Origin: TK10-74A sp965217625
Lineage (GTDB): Bacteria; Chloroflexota; Dehalococcoidia; Bin125
Reading direction: 5' to 3'
NCBI GenBank assembly: GCA_965217625.1
Contig: OZ244557.1
Location: 1,426,001 to 1,490,000 of the forward strand
DNA length: 64,000 nucleotides
Positions 1-8,633 of the stretch are shown one piece after another. Made by a program: the position numbers and the translations under genes. The notes beneath the pieces are model-generated. The model did not search any database. It had not been told where the DNA came from and saw only the letters and a list, made by a program, of their open reading frames with translations. The stretch's first letter is position 1; the number at the start of each line of letters is the position of its first letter.

Positions 1-294
1 GGCCGCGTCGGAGGCCTCGCCCGCGGCGTCGGCCGCGGCGGCGGCGGCTTCCGCGGCGGCCTCGGTCTCGGCGGCGCGCGCCTCCCCGGCAGCGATGGCG
101 GCGGCAGCGGCCTCTTCCGCGGCCGTGGCGGCCCGTTCGGCGGCCGCGGCCCCGGCGTCGGGCTCGTCGTCGTCGCCGCAGCCGACGAGCACGAGCCCGG
201 CGGCCCCAACGCCAGCCTTCGCGCTGGCTCCCAACATAGTGCGGCGCGAGATCTTTCGCTGTCGCAGGGCGGTCCAATAGTTCCGATCGCTCAT
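1..294 (-). CDS. Peptide-type ABC transporter solute-binding lipoprotein, N-terminal fragment
   Basis: Only the first 98 codons lie in the window; the gene continues past the left edge. The protein starts MSDRNYW, has a twin-arginine motif (SRRTMLG, R17-R18), a hydrophobic segment and a lipobox ending LVGC with the lipidation cysteine at residue 39. A GDDDEPD acidic patch and an alanine-rich tract follow. This matches the leader of the five complete binding proteins in the window and is closest to the one at 18811-21108, so the missing part is inferred to be a family 5 (DppA/OppA-like) substrate-binding domain. It should be exported folded by Tat and anchored on the outer face of the membrane. 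The ATG is preceded by an AAGGGAA ribosome-binding site. The substrate cannot be read from this fragment. Confidence 0.85.
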   Translation of the reverse strand, partial: MSDRNYWTALRQRKISRRTMLGASAKAGVGAAGLVLVGCGDDDEPDAGAAAAERAATAAEEAAAAAIAAGEARAAETEAAAEAAAAAADAAGEASDAA

Positions 295-316
295 CACATG
301 TTCCCTTCTGGTCCCC

Positions 317-368
317 GGCTGTCCCCCTGTGGGACCGCTCGGTACCGAAACGGCCACAGACTAGACCG
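317..368 (-). promoter_or_regulatory. Conserved leader hairpin upstream of a binding-protein gene
   Basis: In the mRNA sense a small hairpin, GTCCC-ACAGG-GGGAC (321-335), lies 26 nt upstream of the ATG at 294. The same hairpin at the same distance precedes the binding-protein genes starting at 21108 and 47568. About 64 nt upstream of the ATG, where the other two copies have a CATACT box, this copy has the weaker TAGTCT. The rest of 295-518 holds no gene that I can see. Confidence 0.5.
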
Positions 369-518
369 GGGGAGGCGAGATCGCAAGGAGTTGTGGGAAA
401 ATATTGGTGAACTCGCGTTCTGGCCCGATCGACACGAAGTTTTGTGTGCGCCTGGGGCGTGGGATTCTCGATGGGATCACCGGATCGCGTGCCAGACCCG
501 AGGTTCGCGCGCGGAGGG

Positions 519-2048
519 CTATCCGCGGGCCTGCCGGCGCCGCTCGGACCGCGTCAGCGCGGTCGGCGGCGCCCCGTGCGCCCGCTCCAGCGCCTCGCGC
601 ATCGGCAGCGTCTGGGCGGCGGCGGTGCGCATCCGCCGCTGCAGCGTGGCCCAGGCCTTCGCTTCCTGGCTGGAGAGCGGGCGGCGGGCGGCCGTGGGGA
701 CGCGCATGCCGACGAGCATCGACGTGTAGCCCTCGTACTCGAAGTACTCCCCCGGGATCAGCCGGGTCAGCAGCCGCGACGGCCCCACGCGTTCGTAGGC
801 CTCCACCAACGCCGCCGCCCCGCCCAGCGATGTCTCGGCGCGGCAGTGACGCCAGAACGGCGTGTCCGCGTGGTCGTTGAACTTGTAGTGCAGCGCCAGG
901 AAGTCGCGCACGTCGTCCCAATTCCGCTGGAAGGCCGCGTTCAGGAGGTCGCGCAGGCCGGGCGTGGGCGCCCCGTCCGCATCGATCAGCCCGTCGGCGA
1001 GCTGGTAGAGCTGCTCGACGATGCAATGCAGCGCCGTCGCCTCCAGCGGCTCGACGAACCCGGAGGCGTTGCCCACGGCGACCACGTTGCGCACCCAGTG
1101 GCGCGCGTAGCGGCCGCTGGGGAAGCGGAGCACGCGCAGATCCGGGTCCGCGCCCAGCTCGGGGTTCTTCGCCTGGAGCTCCCGCGCCGCCTCTTCGTCC
1201 GAGCAGAACGCGGAGGAGAACACGTAGCCGCGGGTAACGACGTCGGGGAAGTCGATCCGCCAGGCCCAGCCGTGGTCCATCGTCGATGCGGTGGTGTAGG
1301 GCCGGACCTGGTCGTCCCGCTGCCAGGAGCCGATCACGGCGCGGTCGCAGAAGAGCGTGTCGGCGTAGCTCAGGTAGGGCTCCTCCAGCGTCTCGCCCAG
1401 CAGAAGCGAGCGGAAGCCCGAGCAGTCGATGAAGAGGTCGCCGCGCACCTCGCGGCCGCTCTGCAGGCGCAGACAGTCGACATCGCCTGACTCCGCCCGC
1501 ACGACCTCCTGCACCTCGTCCTCGATCAGGCTGGCGCCCGATTCGAGCGACTGCCGCCGCAGGTAGTCGATGAAGCGCGCGTTCGGGAGATGGTATGCCG
1601 TGCGCGGATCGATGGCGAATGATCGCCCCTCCAGCGTCGCCGGCGAGCGATTGCGGTCCATCATCGCGTGGAAGACGCTGCAATCCTTGGGGTCGGCCAG
1701 GCAGTAGTAGGCGGCCCGTTTGTCGAGCCCGGGCACATGCTTCTCGAGGTGGCGCTCGAACGGGTAGTTGAAGTGCGGCACGCCGGCCGCGCCCCACTCC
1801 AGGCGCAGCCCCAGCTTCCAGCTGGGGCGCACTTCGCGGTGGAACTCGTCGCGGTTGATCTTGAGGGACTCGTGCAGATGCAGCGGCACCCGGCCGGTGG
1901 TCGACTCGCCCACGCCGATGATCGGGATGCCGGGCGAGTGCACGACCGTCAGTTTGATCTGCGGCAGCATACGCCGGAACGTCAGCGCCGCGAGGAATCC
2001 CGCGCTGCCGCCGCCGACGACTACCGCGCTGCGGATCGGTTCCGGCAT
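519..2048 (-). CDS. Flavin-dependent (tryptophan-type) halogenase
   Basis: The 509-residue protein belongs to the flavin-dependent halogenase family (PrnA/RebH type), which uses FADH2, O2 and halide to make hypohalous acid and halogenate an electron-rich substrate. Visible features are the FAD-binding GGGSAG at residues 12-17, the catalytic lysine in WKLG (K78, matching Lys79 of PrnA), and FVEPLEA with E336 matching the catalytic glutamate. The family WxWxIP signature appears as WAWRID (261-266), with Asp in place of the final Pro. Length is normal for the family. It is the last gene of a minus-strand set, 8 bp after an alpha/beta hydrolase. No flavin reductase is encoded nearby, so FADH2 must come from elsewhere. 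The family call is firm; the substrate and activity are unknown. Confidence 0.85.
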   Translation of the reverse strand: MPEPIRSAVVVGGGSAGFLAALTFRRMLPQIKLTVVHSPGIPIIGVGESTTGRVPLHLHESLKINRDEFHREVRPSWKLGLRLEWGAAGVPHFNYPFERHLEKHVPGLDKRAAYYCLADPKDCSVFHAMMDRNRSPATLEGRSFAIDPRTAYHLPNARFIDYLRRQSLESGASLIEDEVQEVVRAESGDVDCLRLQSGREVRGDLFIDCSGFRSLLLGETLEEPYLSYADTLFCDRAVIGSWQRDDQVRPYTTASTMDHGWAWRIDFPDVVTRGYVFSSAFCSDEEAARELQAKNPELGADPDLRVLRFPSGRYARHWVRNVVAVGNASGFVEPLEATALHCIVEQLYQLADGLIDADGAPTPGLRDLLNAAFQRNWDDVRDFLALHYKFNDHADTPFWRHCRAETSLGGAAALVEAYERVGPSRLLTRLIPGEYFEYEGYTSMLVGMRVPTAARRPLSSQEAKAWATLQRRMRTAAAQTLPMREALERAHGAPPTALTRSERRRQARG

Positions 2049-2056
2049 CGCAACCC

Positions 2057-2878
2057 CTACGCGTGGGCCGCTGCCGCGACCGCCCCGGCGATGGTCTTGG
2101 CGTTGACCACGCCGTGATCGAGGAAGTCGGACATCACGCGCGCATAGGCCGCCGGCACTTCCCGCGGCACGCCGTGTCCGACGCGGCTGAAGACGTGCAG
2201 GGTGGCATTGCCGAGCCGGGCGAAGTCCTTGAGGTTGGATGGCAGCCCTGCATCGGCCGCGCCCGCCAGCAGCAGCGTCGGTGTCTGGATCTCGCCGAGC
2301 CGATCGCGCCGCCGGGAGGTGACCATCGCGTCCCAGCAGCCGTCGTAGTGCCCCTCCGACACCGCGAACTGCCGATCGACCTGCGCAGGGACATCAGCGT
2401 GCGCACTCGATCGCGGTGTCGACGCTATCTGCATGCGAATCATCAACTCACGCTCCTTGTTCGCCCATCGACTCCGCAGCTCGTCCCGGATCGCGTATGG
2501 CATGTCGATCCCGTCGGCTGGCGCTGGCGCCGACAGCGACAGGCTGAGCAGCCGGTCGGCGTGCGCCAGCCCCAGTTCGAAGCCGATCAGTCCGCCCATG
2601 CTTTGGCCCGTGTAGTGGAATCGGTCGATGCCGAGGTAGTCGGCCATGCCCACGACGTCGGCCGCGAGCTGCTCGATGGTGTAGCCGTCGTCGGGATGCG
2701 CCGAATCTCCCGCGCCGCGACAGTCCATGACGATGCAGCGGTAGCGCGTGCGCATCCGCTCGACGACGCCCGCCCAGCTTTCATGCGCCGAGGTGTAGCC
2801 GTGCTGGAAGATGATCGGGGCACCGCTGCCGGCATCCTCGTAGTACAGGTCAACGCCGTTGATGTTCGCGATCGCCAT
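2057..2878 (-). CDS. Alpha/beta-fold hydrolase
   Basis: The 273-residue protein has the alpha/beta hydrolase fold. The nucleophile elbow GQSMGG places Ser93, HG (26-27) contributes to the oxyanion hole, a candidate acid is Asp209 and the base is His235 in VGHG. The chosen ATG at 2878 follows an AGGGGG ribosome-binding site and begins at the natural N terminus (MAIANINGVDLYYE); a longer frame upstream is low-complexity and unlikely to be translated. The neighbours are a Zn-dehydrogenase upstream and the halogenase downstream, suggesting one transcript. Epoxide or ester hydrolase, haloperoxidase-like enzyme or C-C hydrolase are all possible; the sequence does not decide. Confidence 0.85.
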   Translation of the reverse strand: MAIANINGVDLYYEDAGSGAPIIFQHGYTSAHESWAGVVERMRTRYRCIVMDCRGAGDSAHPDDGYTIEQLAADVVGMADYLGIDRFHYTGQSMGGLIGFELGLAHADRLLSLSLSAPAPADGIDMPYAIRDELRSRWANKERELMIRMQIASTPRSSAHADVPAQVDRQFAVSEGHYDGCWDAMVTSRRRDRLGEIQTPTLLLAGAADAGLPSNLKDFARLGNATLHVFSRVGHGVPREVPAAYARVMSDFLDHGVVNAKTIAGAVAAAAHA

Positions 2879-3025
2879 CGTGTTGCCCCCTGTGGAGCGG
2901 CGTCGCCGCCGCTGCCCCGGTCTCTTTCGGCTGGCGCAGCCGCCCCAGCCGATGCTGGCCGACGAGGTACTCCCCGCCGCCACTCACGATAGAGCAGCCG
3001 GATCCTCGCGCGCGCGGCTCGCCGG

Positions 3026-4060
3026 TCAGGCCTCGTCGCCGGCGAGGCTGATCACGACCTGCAGTTGCGACGACGGCTGCATGAGCGCCTCGAAGGTCGC
3101 CTGGATGTCGTCGAGCTGGATGAAGCTGGCGTCGGAGATCAGGGCCTCGCCGGAGATGCGGCCGGCCGCGAGCAGCTCGAGGGCGATGCGCCAGTCGGCC
3201 GGCTGGCCGCCGAAGGTGACGCGCAGGTCGACCTCGCGCGCCATCCAGTCGGCCGGCTGCAGCGGCATCGGCTCCCAGGGCACGGCCACCAGCACGACCT
3301 GTCCGGCGCGCCGCACGGCCTGCAGGGCCTGATCGAGCGTGCCGCCCAGGCCGGCGCAGTCGAAAATGACGTCCGGGCCCCGCCCATCGGTCAGTTGGAC
3401 GAGGCGCTCGACGACGTCCTCCTCGCGGGGGTTGACGACGGCGGCGGCGCCCAGGTCGCGGGCGAGCTGCGCGCGGGCGGGCGCGGGCTCGGAGACGAGC
3501 AGCCGGGTCGCGCCGGCGGCGCGCGCGGCCTGCATGCAGAGCAGCCCGATGGGCCCGGCGCCGATGACGCCCACGGTGTCGCCGAGTTTGACGGCGGAGC
3601 GGCGCACGGCGTGGACGGCGACGGAGCAGGGCTCGGTTAGGGCGGCCACGGCGTCGGATACGGCGTCGGGGATGGCCTGCAGTGCCCACGCCTCGGCGAG
3701 GGTGTACTCCGCGTAGCCGCCGGTGCGGGAGCCGGCGAAGCCCATCGTGCGGTAGTTGAAGCGGGGGTCGGTGACGAAGGCGCTCCGGGTCGCGTCCGGC
3801 GGGGGATCGCCACCCCCCGCGACGACGCGGTCGCCGACCGACCAGCCGTCCACGTCGGCGCCGAGTTCGGCGATGCGGCCGGAGATCTCGTGCCCCAGGA
3901 CGTGGCCCGGCGGGGCGATGTCGTACATGAAGGCGTGGACGTCGGTGCCGCAGATCGCGGATTGCGCGACCTGCACGAGGACTTGGCCGGGACGGGGGCT
4001 GGGGCGGTCGATCTCGCGGATCTCGAACTGCTGGGCGCCCTGGTAGACGGCGGCTCTCAT
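3026..4060 (-). CDS. Zinc-dependent medium-chain alcohol dehydrogenase
   Basis: The 344-residue protein is an MDR-family NAD(P)-dependent dehydrogenase. Catalytic zinc ligands are probably Cys37 (AICGTD), His57-Glu58 (GHE) and Glu143 (TEPCSV). The Rossmann motif is GAGPIG at 167-172. The four-cysteine structural zinc lobe of classical alcohol dehydrogenases is absent; its place is taken by a GGGDPPPDA loop. It resembles threonine/sorbitol dehydrogenase-like members of the family. It starts 9 bp after the fused CoA-transferase gene and lies 147 bp before the hydrolase gene, all on the minus strand. The substrate is unknown. Confidence 0.88.
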   Translation of the reverse strand: MRAAVYQGAQQFEIREIDRPSPRPGQVLVQVAQSAICGTDVHAFMYDIAPPGHVLGHEISGRIAELGADVDGWSVGDRVVAGGGDPPPDATRSAFVTDPRFNYRTMGFAGSRTGGYAEYTLAEAWALQAIPDAVSDAVAALTEPCSVAVHAVRRSAVKLGDTVGVIGAGPIGLLCMQAARAAGATRLLVSEPAPARAQLARDLGAAAVVNPREEDVVERLVQLTDGRGPDVIFDCAGLGGTLDQALQAVRRAGQVVLVAVPWEPMPLQPADWMAREVDLRVTFGGQPADWRIALELLAAGRISGEALISDASFIQLDDIQATFEALMQPSSQLQVVISLAGDEA

Positions 4061-4069
4061 TGGGTACTC

Positions 4070-6610
4070 CTATCCGGGGGTGCTGCTATCCGGCTGCCCG
4101 CGACGGGCGCCGGCGCCGAAACGGCCGAAGCGCTCGCGCAGGCGCTCATGGTAGTGCGGGTCCATCTCCCGCGCCTTCCACGGCACCGACCAGGCGCTGA
4201 GCCCGGGGCGGGAGGGGAGGTCCTGCTTCGGGGGGATCGCGTCGGCGGCGCGGGGAACGCTGCCGAAGACGCCGCGGGCCTCCAGCGCCTCGTACTCCGA
4301 CTCCGTGTAGCCCATGAGGCGTGTGGCGATGAGGCGGTTGTGCTCGCCGAGCAAGGGGGCGCGGCAGACCGGCGGGGCCGGCGCGCCGGTGAGGCGGATG
4401 CCCGACCCGGGCCAGGCGCGCGCGCCGACCGGCTCCTGGACCGGGGCGTGGTCGATGAGCCAGAAGAAGTCGCGCTCGCGCAGGTGATCGTCGAGGAGGA
4501 GGTCGCGCACGTTGTTGACCGGGGAGGCGGCGACGCCGATGTCCTGCAGCTGCGCGGCGGCGTTGAGTGGGTCGCGGGCGCGGGACCAGGCGGCGAGGTG
4601 GGGACGGAGGTCGTCGGGATCGCCGATCCCGGCGGCGGGCGTCCCGAGCAGAAGGGCGACGCGATCGAGGGCGGGGCGGTCGGGGATGGAGACGGCGAGC
4701 CAGCGGTCGCGGCCGGCGCCGGCGAAGCAGTCGTCGAGCAGGTGGCCGGGGTAGTCGCTACCGCCCCGTTCGACGGCGTGGCCGGCGGCCTCGCTGAGGA
4801 GGAGATCGCCGGCGAGGTTCGCGCCGACCTCGTACTGGGCGATATCGATCCACGCCCCGGCGCCTGTGCGGTCGCGCCGCTCGAGCCCGGCCAGGATGAG
4901 GAAGGCGACGTGATAGGCGACGACGTGGTCGACGACGGGGGGGTTGCCGCGGCGCGGGCCCTCGCCGCGGTAGCCGTTGAACCAGGTCAGCGTGGCCAGC
5001 TCCAGGACCATGCCCAGGGCGCGCATGCGGCGCAGCGGCCCGGTCACGCCGTAGCCGGAGGTGCTGACGAAGATGAGGTCCGGGTTGACCTCCCGCAGCG
5101 CTTCCCAGGTCAGGCCCAGCCGCTCGAAGACATCGTACGGGTGATTGTCCAGCACGATGTCGCAACTGGCCGCGAGGCGGAGGAAGGCGTCGCGGCCCTC
5201 GGCGGTCGTGACGTCGAGGCCGACGCCGTAGCGCTTGTTGCGGTGCTGCTCGTGATGGATGCCGCCCCGCTCCCAGAAGCCTGCGGCGGCCTCGCCGTCC
5301 GGCTGCGGGGCGCTCCGCACGACGTCGGGGTTGAGGTAGTTCTCGACGCGGACGACCTCCGCGCCGAGGTCGGCGAGGATGCGGGCGGGGAAGGTGCCGG
5401 CCTGGAAGACCCCGTTGTCGAGGATGCGAACGCCGTCGAGGGCGGGCCTGGCCGCAGCGCCGGGAACGGGTGGCGCGGGGGCGGGGGCGTCGTCCGCGGG
5501 GAGGGCGGCGAAGACGGCGTCGCTGTGCTCGCCCGCACGCGGGACCGTGCGGCGCAGGGCGGGGCGATCGCGGTCGACGGTGTAGGGGATGCCGGGGAAG
5601 CGCACGTCCCGGCCGGATGCGAGGTGGAGATCGTCGAAGAAGTCGCGCGCGGCGAGATGCGAGCAGGCGAAGACCTCGTCGGGGCGCTGCAAGGGGCCGG
5701 CGAGGAAGCCGTGCTCCATCGCCACGTCGCGCCAGTGCTCGCGCGTCTTCGCCTGCACGGTCTCGCCGAGCAGGCGCATGATCTCGTCGAAGTGGAGGGC
5801 CTGGCCCTCGGGCGGGCCCAACTCGGGCCGCGTGGCGAGTTCCAGCGTATCCATCGCGATGGCGAACTCGTCCCACTCCGGCGATCCCACCCAGCGGAGG
5901 TAGAAATCGCCGTCGCTGGCTGCGAGCAGTTCCCGCTGCCCGCGGGGCTGGATCGCGCCGGTGTACTCGTAGTCCGCGTAGTAGAGGAAGAGCGCCGAGG
6001 CGATGGCCTCCTGCATGCTGACGTCGACGTGCTGGCCGACGCCGGTGCGGCGGGCGTGCCGCCACGCCGCGAGCGCGCCGGCCGCCGCCGCGGCCCCGCC
6101 CCAGATGCCCATGACGTTGCCGGGGTAGGCGATCGGTTCGCGATCGTCGGCGCCGTTGAGGTCGACCATGCCGCCGGCGGCGCCGATGGTGAGTTCCGAG
6201 ATCCGCCAGTCGCGGCGGGGACCGGTCTGGCCGTAGCCGGTGATGGAGACGTAGACCACGGACGGGCGGTCGGCGAGCACGTCGCCGGGGCCGAAGCCGT
6301 GGCGCGCGAGGACGCCCGGCGCTTCGTTCTCGATGACGACGTCCGCCCAGCGCAGCAGCTCCCACAGCCGGCGCGCGCCGTCGGGCTGCGTGTAGTCGAG
6401 CACGACCGACTGCTTGCCGGCGTTGCAGAAGGCGAAGGCCGCGCCCGCACCCTCATCGACGGGTGGTCCCTGGAAGCGCAGCGGATCGCCGCCCGGCGGC
6501 TCCACCCGCACGACGCTCGCGCCGGCGTCGAGAAACAGCTTGGCGCAGTACGGCCCGGAGACGCCCGTCCCCAGGTCCAGCACCCGCAGCCCGTGAAGCA
6601 TGTCGAACAT
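4070..6610 (-). CDS. Tandem-fused class III (CaiB/BaiF/Frc) CoA-transferase
   Basis: The 846-residue protein is two CoA-transferase III domains in one chain: about 1-370 and 390-780, joined by a Pro/Ala-rich linker at 371-389. Each half begins with the family pattern LxGVRILDxG and has a GYGxTGP motif (125-131 and 519-525). Aligned by eye with oxalate formyl-CoA transferase, the catalytic Asp169 falls on Asp561 in the second half but on Gly168 in the first, so only the second half looks catalytic. The start MFDMLHG (ATG at 6610) was chosen because it begins at the domain boundary; the frame stays open upstream but is not protein-like. It leads the dehydrogenase-hydrolase-halogenase set and is divergent from the SDR gene at 6770. 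Acyl donor and acceptor are unknown. Confidence 0.9.
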   Translation of the reverse strand: MFDMLHGLRVLDLGTGVSGPYCAKLFLDAGASVVRVEPPGGDPLRFQGPPVDEGAGAAFAFCNAGKQSVVLDYTQPDGARRLWELLRWADVVIENEAPGVLARHGFGPGDVLADRPSVVYVSITGYGQTGPRRDWRISELTIGAAGGMVDLNGADDREPIAYPGNVMGIWGGAAAAAGALAAWRHARRTGVGQHVDVSMQEAIASALFLYYADYEYTGAIQPRGQRELLAASDGDFYLRWVGSPEWDEFAIAMDTLELATRPELGPPEGQALHFDEIMRLLGETVQAKTREHWRDVAMEHGFLAGPLQRPDEVFACSHLAARDFFDDLHLASGRDVRFPGIPYTVDRDRPALRRTVPRAGEHSDAVFAALPADDAPAPAPPVPGAAARPALDGVRILDNGVFQAGTFPARILADLGAEVVRVENYLNPDVVRSAPQPDGEAAAGFWERGGIHHEQHRNKRYGVGLDVTTAEGRDAFLRLAASCDIVLDNHPYDVFERLGLTWEALREVNPDLIFVSTSGYGVTGPLRRMRALGMVLELATLTWFNGYRGEGPRRGNPPVVDHVVAYHVAFLILAGLERRDRTGAGAWIDIAQYEVGANLAGDLLLSEAAGHAVERGGSDYPGHLLDDCFAGAGRDRWLAVSIPDRPALDRVALLLGTPAAGIGDPDDLRPHLAAWSRARDPLNAAAQLQDIGVAASPVNNVRDLLLDDHLRERDFFWLIDHAPVQEPVGARAWPGSGIRLTGAPAPPVCRAPLLGEHNRLIATRLMGYTESEYEALEARGVFGSVPRAADAIPPKQDLPSRPGLSAWSVPWKAREMDPHYHERLRERFGRFGAGARRGQPDSSTPG

Positions 6611-6769
6611 GCGGCACCCCCGCCCGTTGATCCGGCATCGCTGGCGGAAGGAGTCTAGGCGACACGCGCGTGCTCGGTCACGGGGCCTGGATTGAAGGGC
6701 CCGCTTCGCCGACACTCGCCCCCGGCGCTGGATTCGCGTCGGGCCAGATCCGAACCAAGGAGATACACG

Positions 6770-7567
6770 ATGCGGGACATCTTTTCGATCGAAGGCAAGA
6801 CGGCGCTCGTCACGGGCGGGTCGCGGGGGATCGGCGAAATGATCGCGGGCGGGTTCCTCGCGCACGGCGCGAAGGTCTACATCAGTTCGCGCAAGGCCGA
6901 CGTCTGCGCCGAGACCGCGGTGCGCCTGATGGGCGAGTTCGGCGGCGAGTGCATCGCGCTGCCCGGCGACGTGGGCAACATGGCGGGCGTGACGGCGCTG
7001 GCGTCGGAGTTGGGAGCCCGCGAGAGCCGGCTCGACGTCCTGGTCAACAACGCCGGGACGGCCTGGGGGGCGCCGCTGGACGAGTTCCCCGAATCGGGCT
7101 GGGACAAGGTGATGGCCACCAACGTCAAGGGCATCTTCTTCCTCACCCAGCAGCTGCTGCCGCTGCTGCGGGCGTCGGCCACGCATGAGGATCCGGCCCG
7201 CGTGATCAACATCGGGTCGGTGGACGGGATCAAGACGCCGATCTTCGACAACTTCTCGTACGGCCCCTCGAAGGCGGCCGTCCATCACCTGACGCGGGTG
7301 CTCGCGGCCCACCTGGTGAAGGAGAACATCATCGTCAACGCGATCGCGCCGGGGCCGTTCCCCAGCTGGATGCTGAGCGCCGGGGTGGGATTCGGCGGCA
7401 AGGTCGAGGGACAGGACTGGGAGAGCGTCGGCGCGCGCAACCCGCGCGGCCGCGTGGGGACGCCGGAGGACATCGCGGGGCTGGCGATCTACCTCAGCTC
7501 GCGGGCCGGGGCCTACACGGTGGGCGAGACGATCACCTGCGACGGCGGGTCGGTGGCGTGCTCGTGA
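6770..7567 (+). CDS. Short-chain dehydrogenase/reductase
   Basis: The 265-residue protein is a classical SDR. It has the cofactor motif TGGSRGIG (15-22), NNAG (93-96), and catalytic Ser150, Tyr164 and Lys168 (YGPSK). Arg20 and Arg41 near the cofactor suggest possible NADPH preference. The ATG at 6770 is preceded by AAGGAG and begins the usual N terminus; an upstream in-frame ATG at 6692 lacks support. The 159-bp gap to the divergent CoA-transferase gene should hold promoters for both directions. The amidohydrolase gene follows 49 bp downstream and is probably co-transcribed. The substrate is unknown; 3-oxoacyl or polyol oxidoreduction would be typical. Confidence 0.92.
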   Translation: MRDIFSIEGKTALVTGGSRGIGEMIAGGFLAHGAKVYISSRKADVCAETAVRLMGEFGGECIALPGDVGNMAGVTALASELGARESRLDVLVNNAGTAWGAPLDEFPESGWDKVMATNVKGIFFLTQQLLPLLRASATHEDPARVINIGSVDGIKTPIFDNFSYGPSKAAVHHLTRVLAAHLVKENIIVNAIAPGPFPSWMLSAGVGFGGKVEGQDWESVGARNPRGRVGTPEDIAGLAIYLSSRAGAYTVGETITCDGGSVACS

Positions 7568-7616
7568 GTCGCGCCGGGCCCGGCGTCCCGCGCCGGGGCG
7601 CAGATCGGCCAGCGCG

Positions 7617-8624
7617 ATGACACCCGACCCACGCTGGCTGGCGGCCACGACGGAGGCGGCGCTGGAGCCGGAACTGCCGATCATCGACCCGCATCACCAT
7701 CTGTGGGACCGGCCCGGCTGGCGCTACTTCCTGGATGAGCTGTTGGACGACGTCGCCGGGCACAACGTGCGGCAGACGGTCTTCATCGAGTGCGGCGCGA
7801 TGTATCGGGCGGATGGCGCGGAGTCGCTGCGGCCCGTGGGCGAGACGGCGTTCGTGGGGGGGATCGCGGCGAAGAGCGCGAGCGGCGAGTACGGGGATAC
7901 GCGGGTCGCGACGGGCATCGTGGGGCACGCGGACCTGCGGCTGGGCGCGGCGGTATCGGAGGTGCTGGAGGCGCAGATCGCGGCGAGCCCCGACCGCTTC
8001 CGCGGCATCCGGCACCACATCTGCTGGGATGGGCACGCGGACGTGCCGCAGTCGCGCATCCTGCCGGGGCCGGCGCTGCTCCAGAATCCGGCGTTCCGCG
8101 AGGGCTTCGCCTGCCTGGCGCGCTACGGCCTCAGCTTCGAGGCGTGGCTGTACCACCCGCAGATCCCGGAGCTCACCGATTTCGCCCGGGCGTTCCCGGA
8201 GACGACGATCATCCTGAACCACTTGGGCGGGCCGCTCGGCGTGGGCCCGTACGCGGGGCGGCGCGACGAGGTGTTCGCGGAGTGGCGGGGCACGATCGCG
8301 GAGCTGGCCGGCTGCCCGAACGTGGTCGCGAAGGTGGGGGGCATCCAGATGACGCTCAACGGCTTCGGCTGGCACGAGCGCGACGTGGCGCCCAGTTCGG
8401 ACGAGTTGCTGGAAGCGAACCGCCCCTGGTACGAGCACACGATCGAGCAGTTCGGGCCGCGGCGCTGCATGTTCGAGAGCAACTTCCCGGTCGACAAGGA
8501 GTCGTGCGGCTACACGGTGCTGTGGAACCAGTTCAAGAAGCTCACGGCGGGCTTCGCGCCGGACGATCGGGCGGCGCTGTTCCACGACACGGCGCTGCGC
8601 GTCTACCGGCTGCAGCGTCGCTAG
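7617..8624 (+). CDS. Amidohydrolase family 2 (TIM-barrel metal-dependent hydrolase)
   Basis: The 335-residue protein has the amidohydrolase-2 N-terminal metal motif DPHHHLWD (24-31) with the HxH pair at His26 and His28. A conserved HLGGP follows mid-protein, and MFESNFPVDK carries an NFPVD motif typical of the family's C-terminal strand. Relatives include lactonases and decarboxylases of the ACMSD group that act on cyclic or aromatic carboxylates. It follows the SDR on the plus strand and converges with the LLM oxidoreductase gene. Lactone hydrolysis after SDR oxidation is a reasonable pathway guess, not shown by sequence. Confidence 0.88.
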   Translation: MTPDPRWLAATTEAALEPELPIIDPHHHLWDRPGWRYFLDELLDDVAGHNVRQTVFIECGAMYRADGAESLRPVGETAFVGGIAAKSASGEYGDTRVATGIVGHADLRLGAAVSEVLEAQIAASPDRFRGIRHHICWDGHADVPQSRILPGPALLQNPAFREGFACLARYGLSFEAWLYHPQIPELTDFARAFPETTIILNHLGGPLGVGPYAGRRDEVFAEWRGTIAELAGCPNVVAKVGGIQMTLNGFGWHERDVAPSSDELLEANRPWYEHTIEQFGPRRCMFESNFPVDKESCGYTVLWNQFKKLTAGFAPDDRAALFHDTALRVYRLQRR

Positions 8625-8633
8625 CCAGCCGGA

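Noticed and set aside
361..1797. Long minus-strand open frame overlapping the halogenase
   Set aside because: It is a different frame of the halogenase gene; its product is Arg/Ala/Pro-rich with no family motifs, as expected for a shadow frame in G+C-rich DNA.
3890..6658. 922-codon plus-strand open frame opposite the CoA-transferase
   Set aside because: It is antisense to the fused CoA-transferase, is made of Val, Gly, Ala, Asp and Glu in shadow composition and has no recognisable domain.
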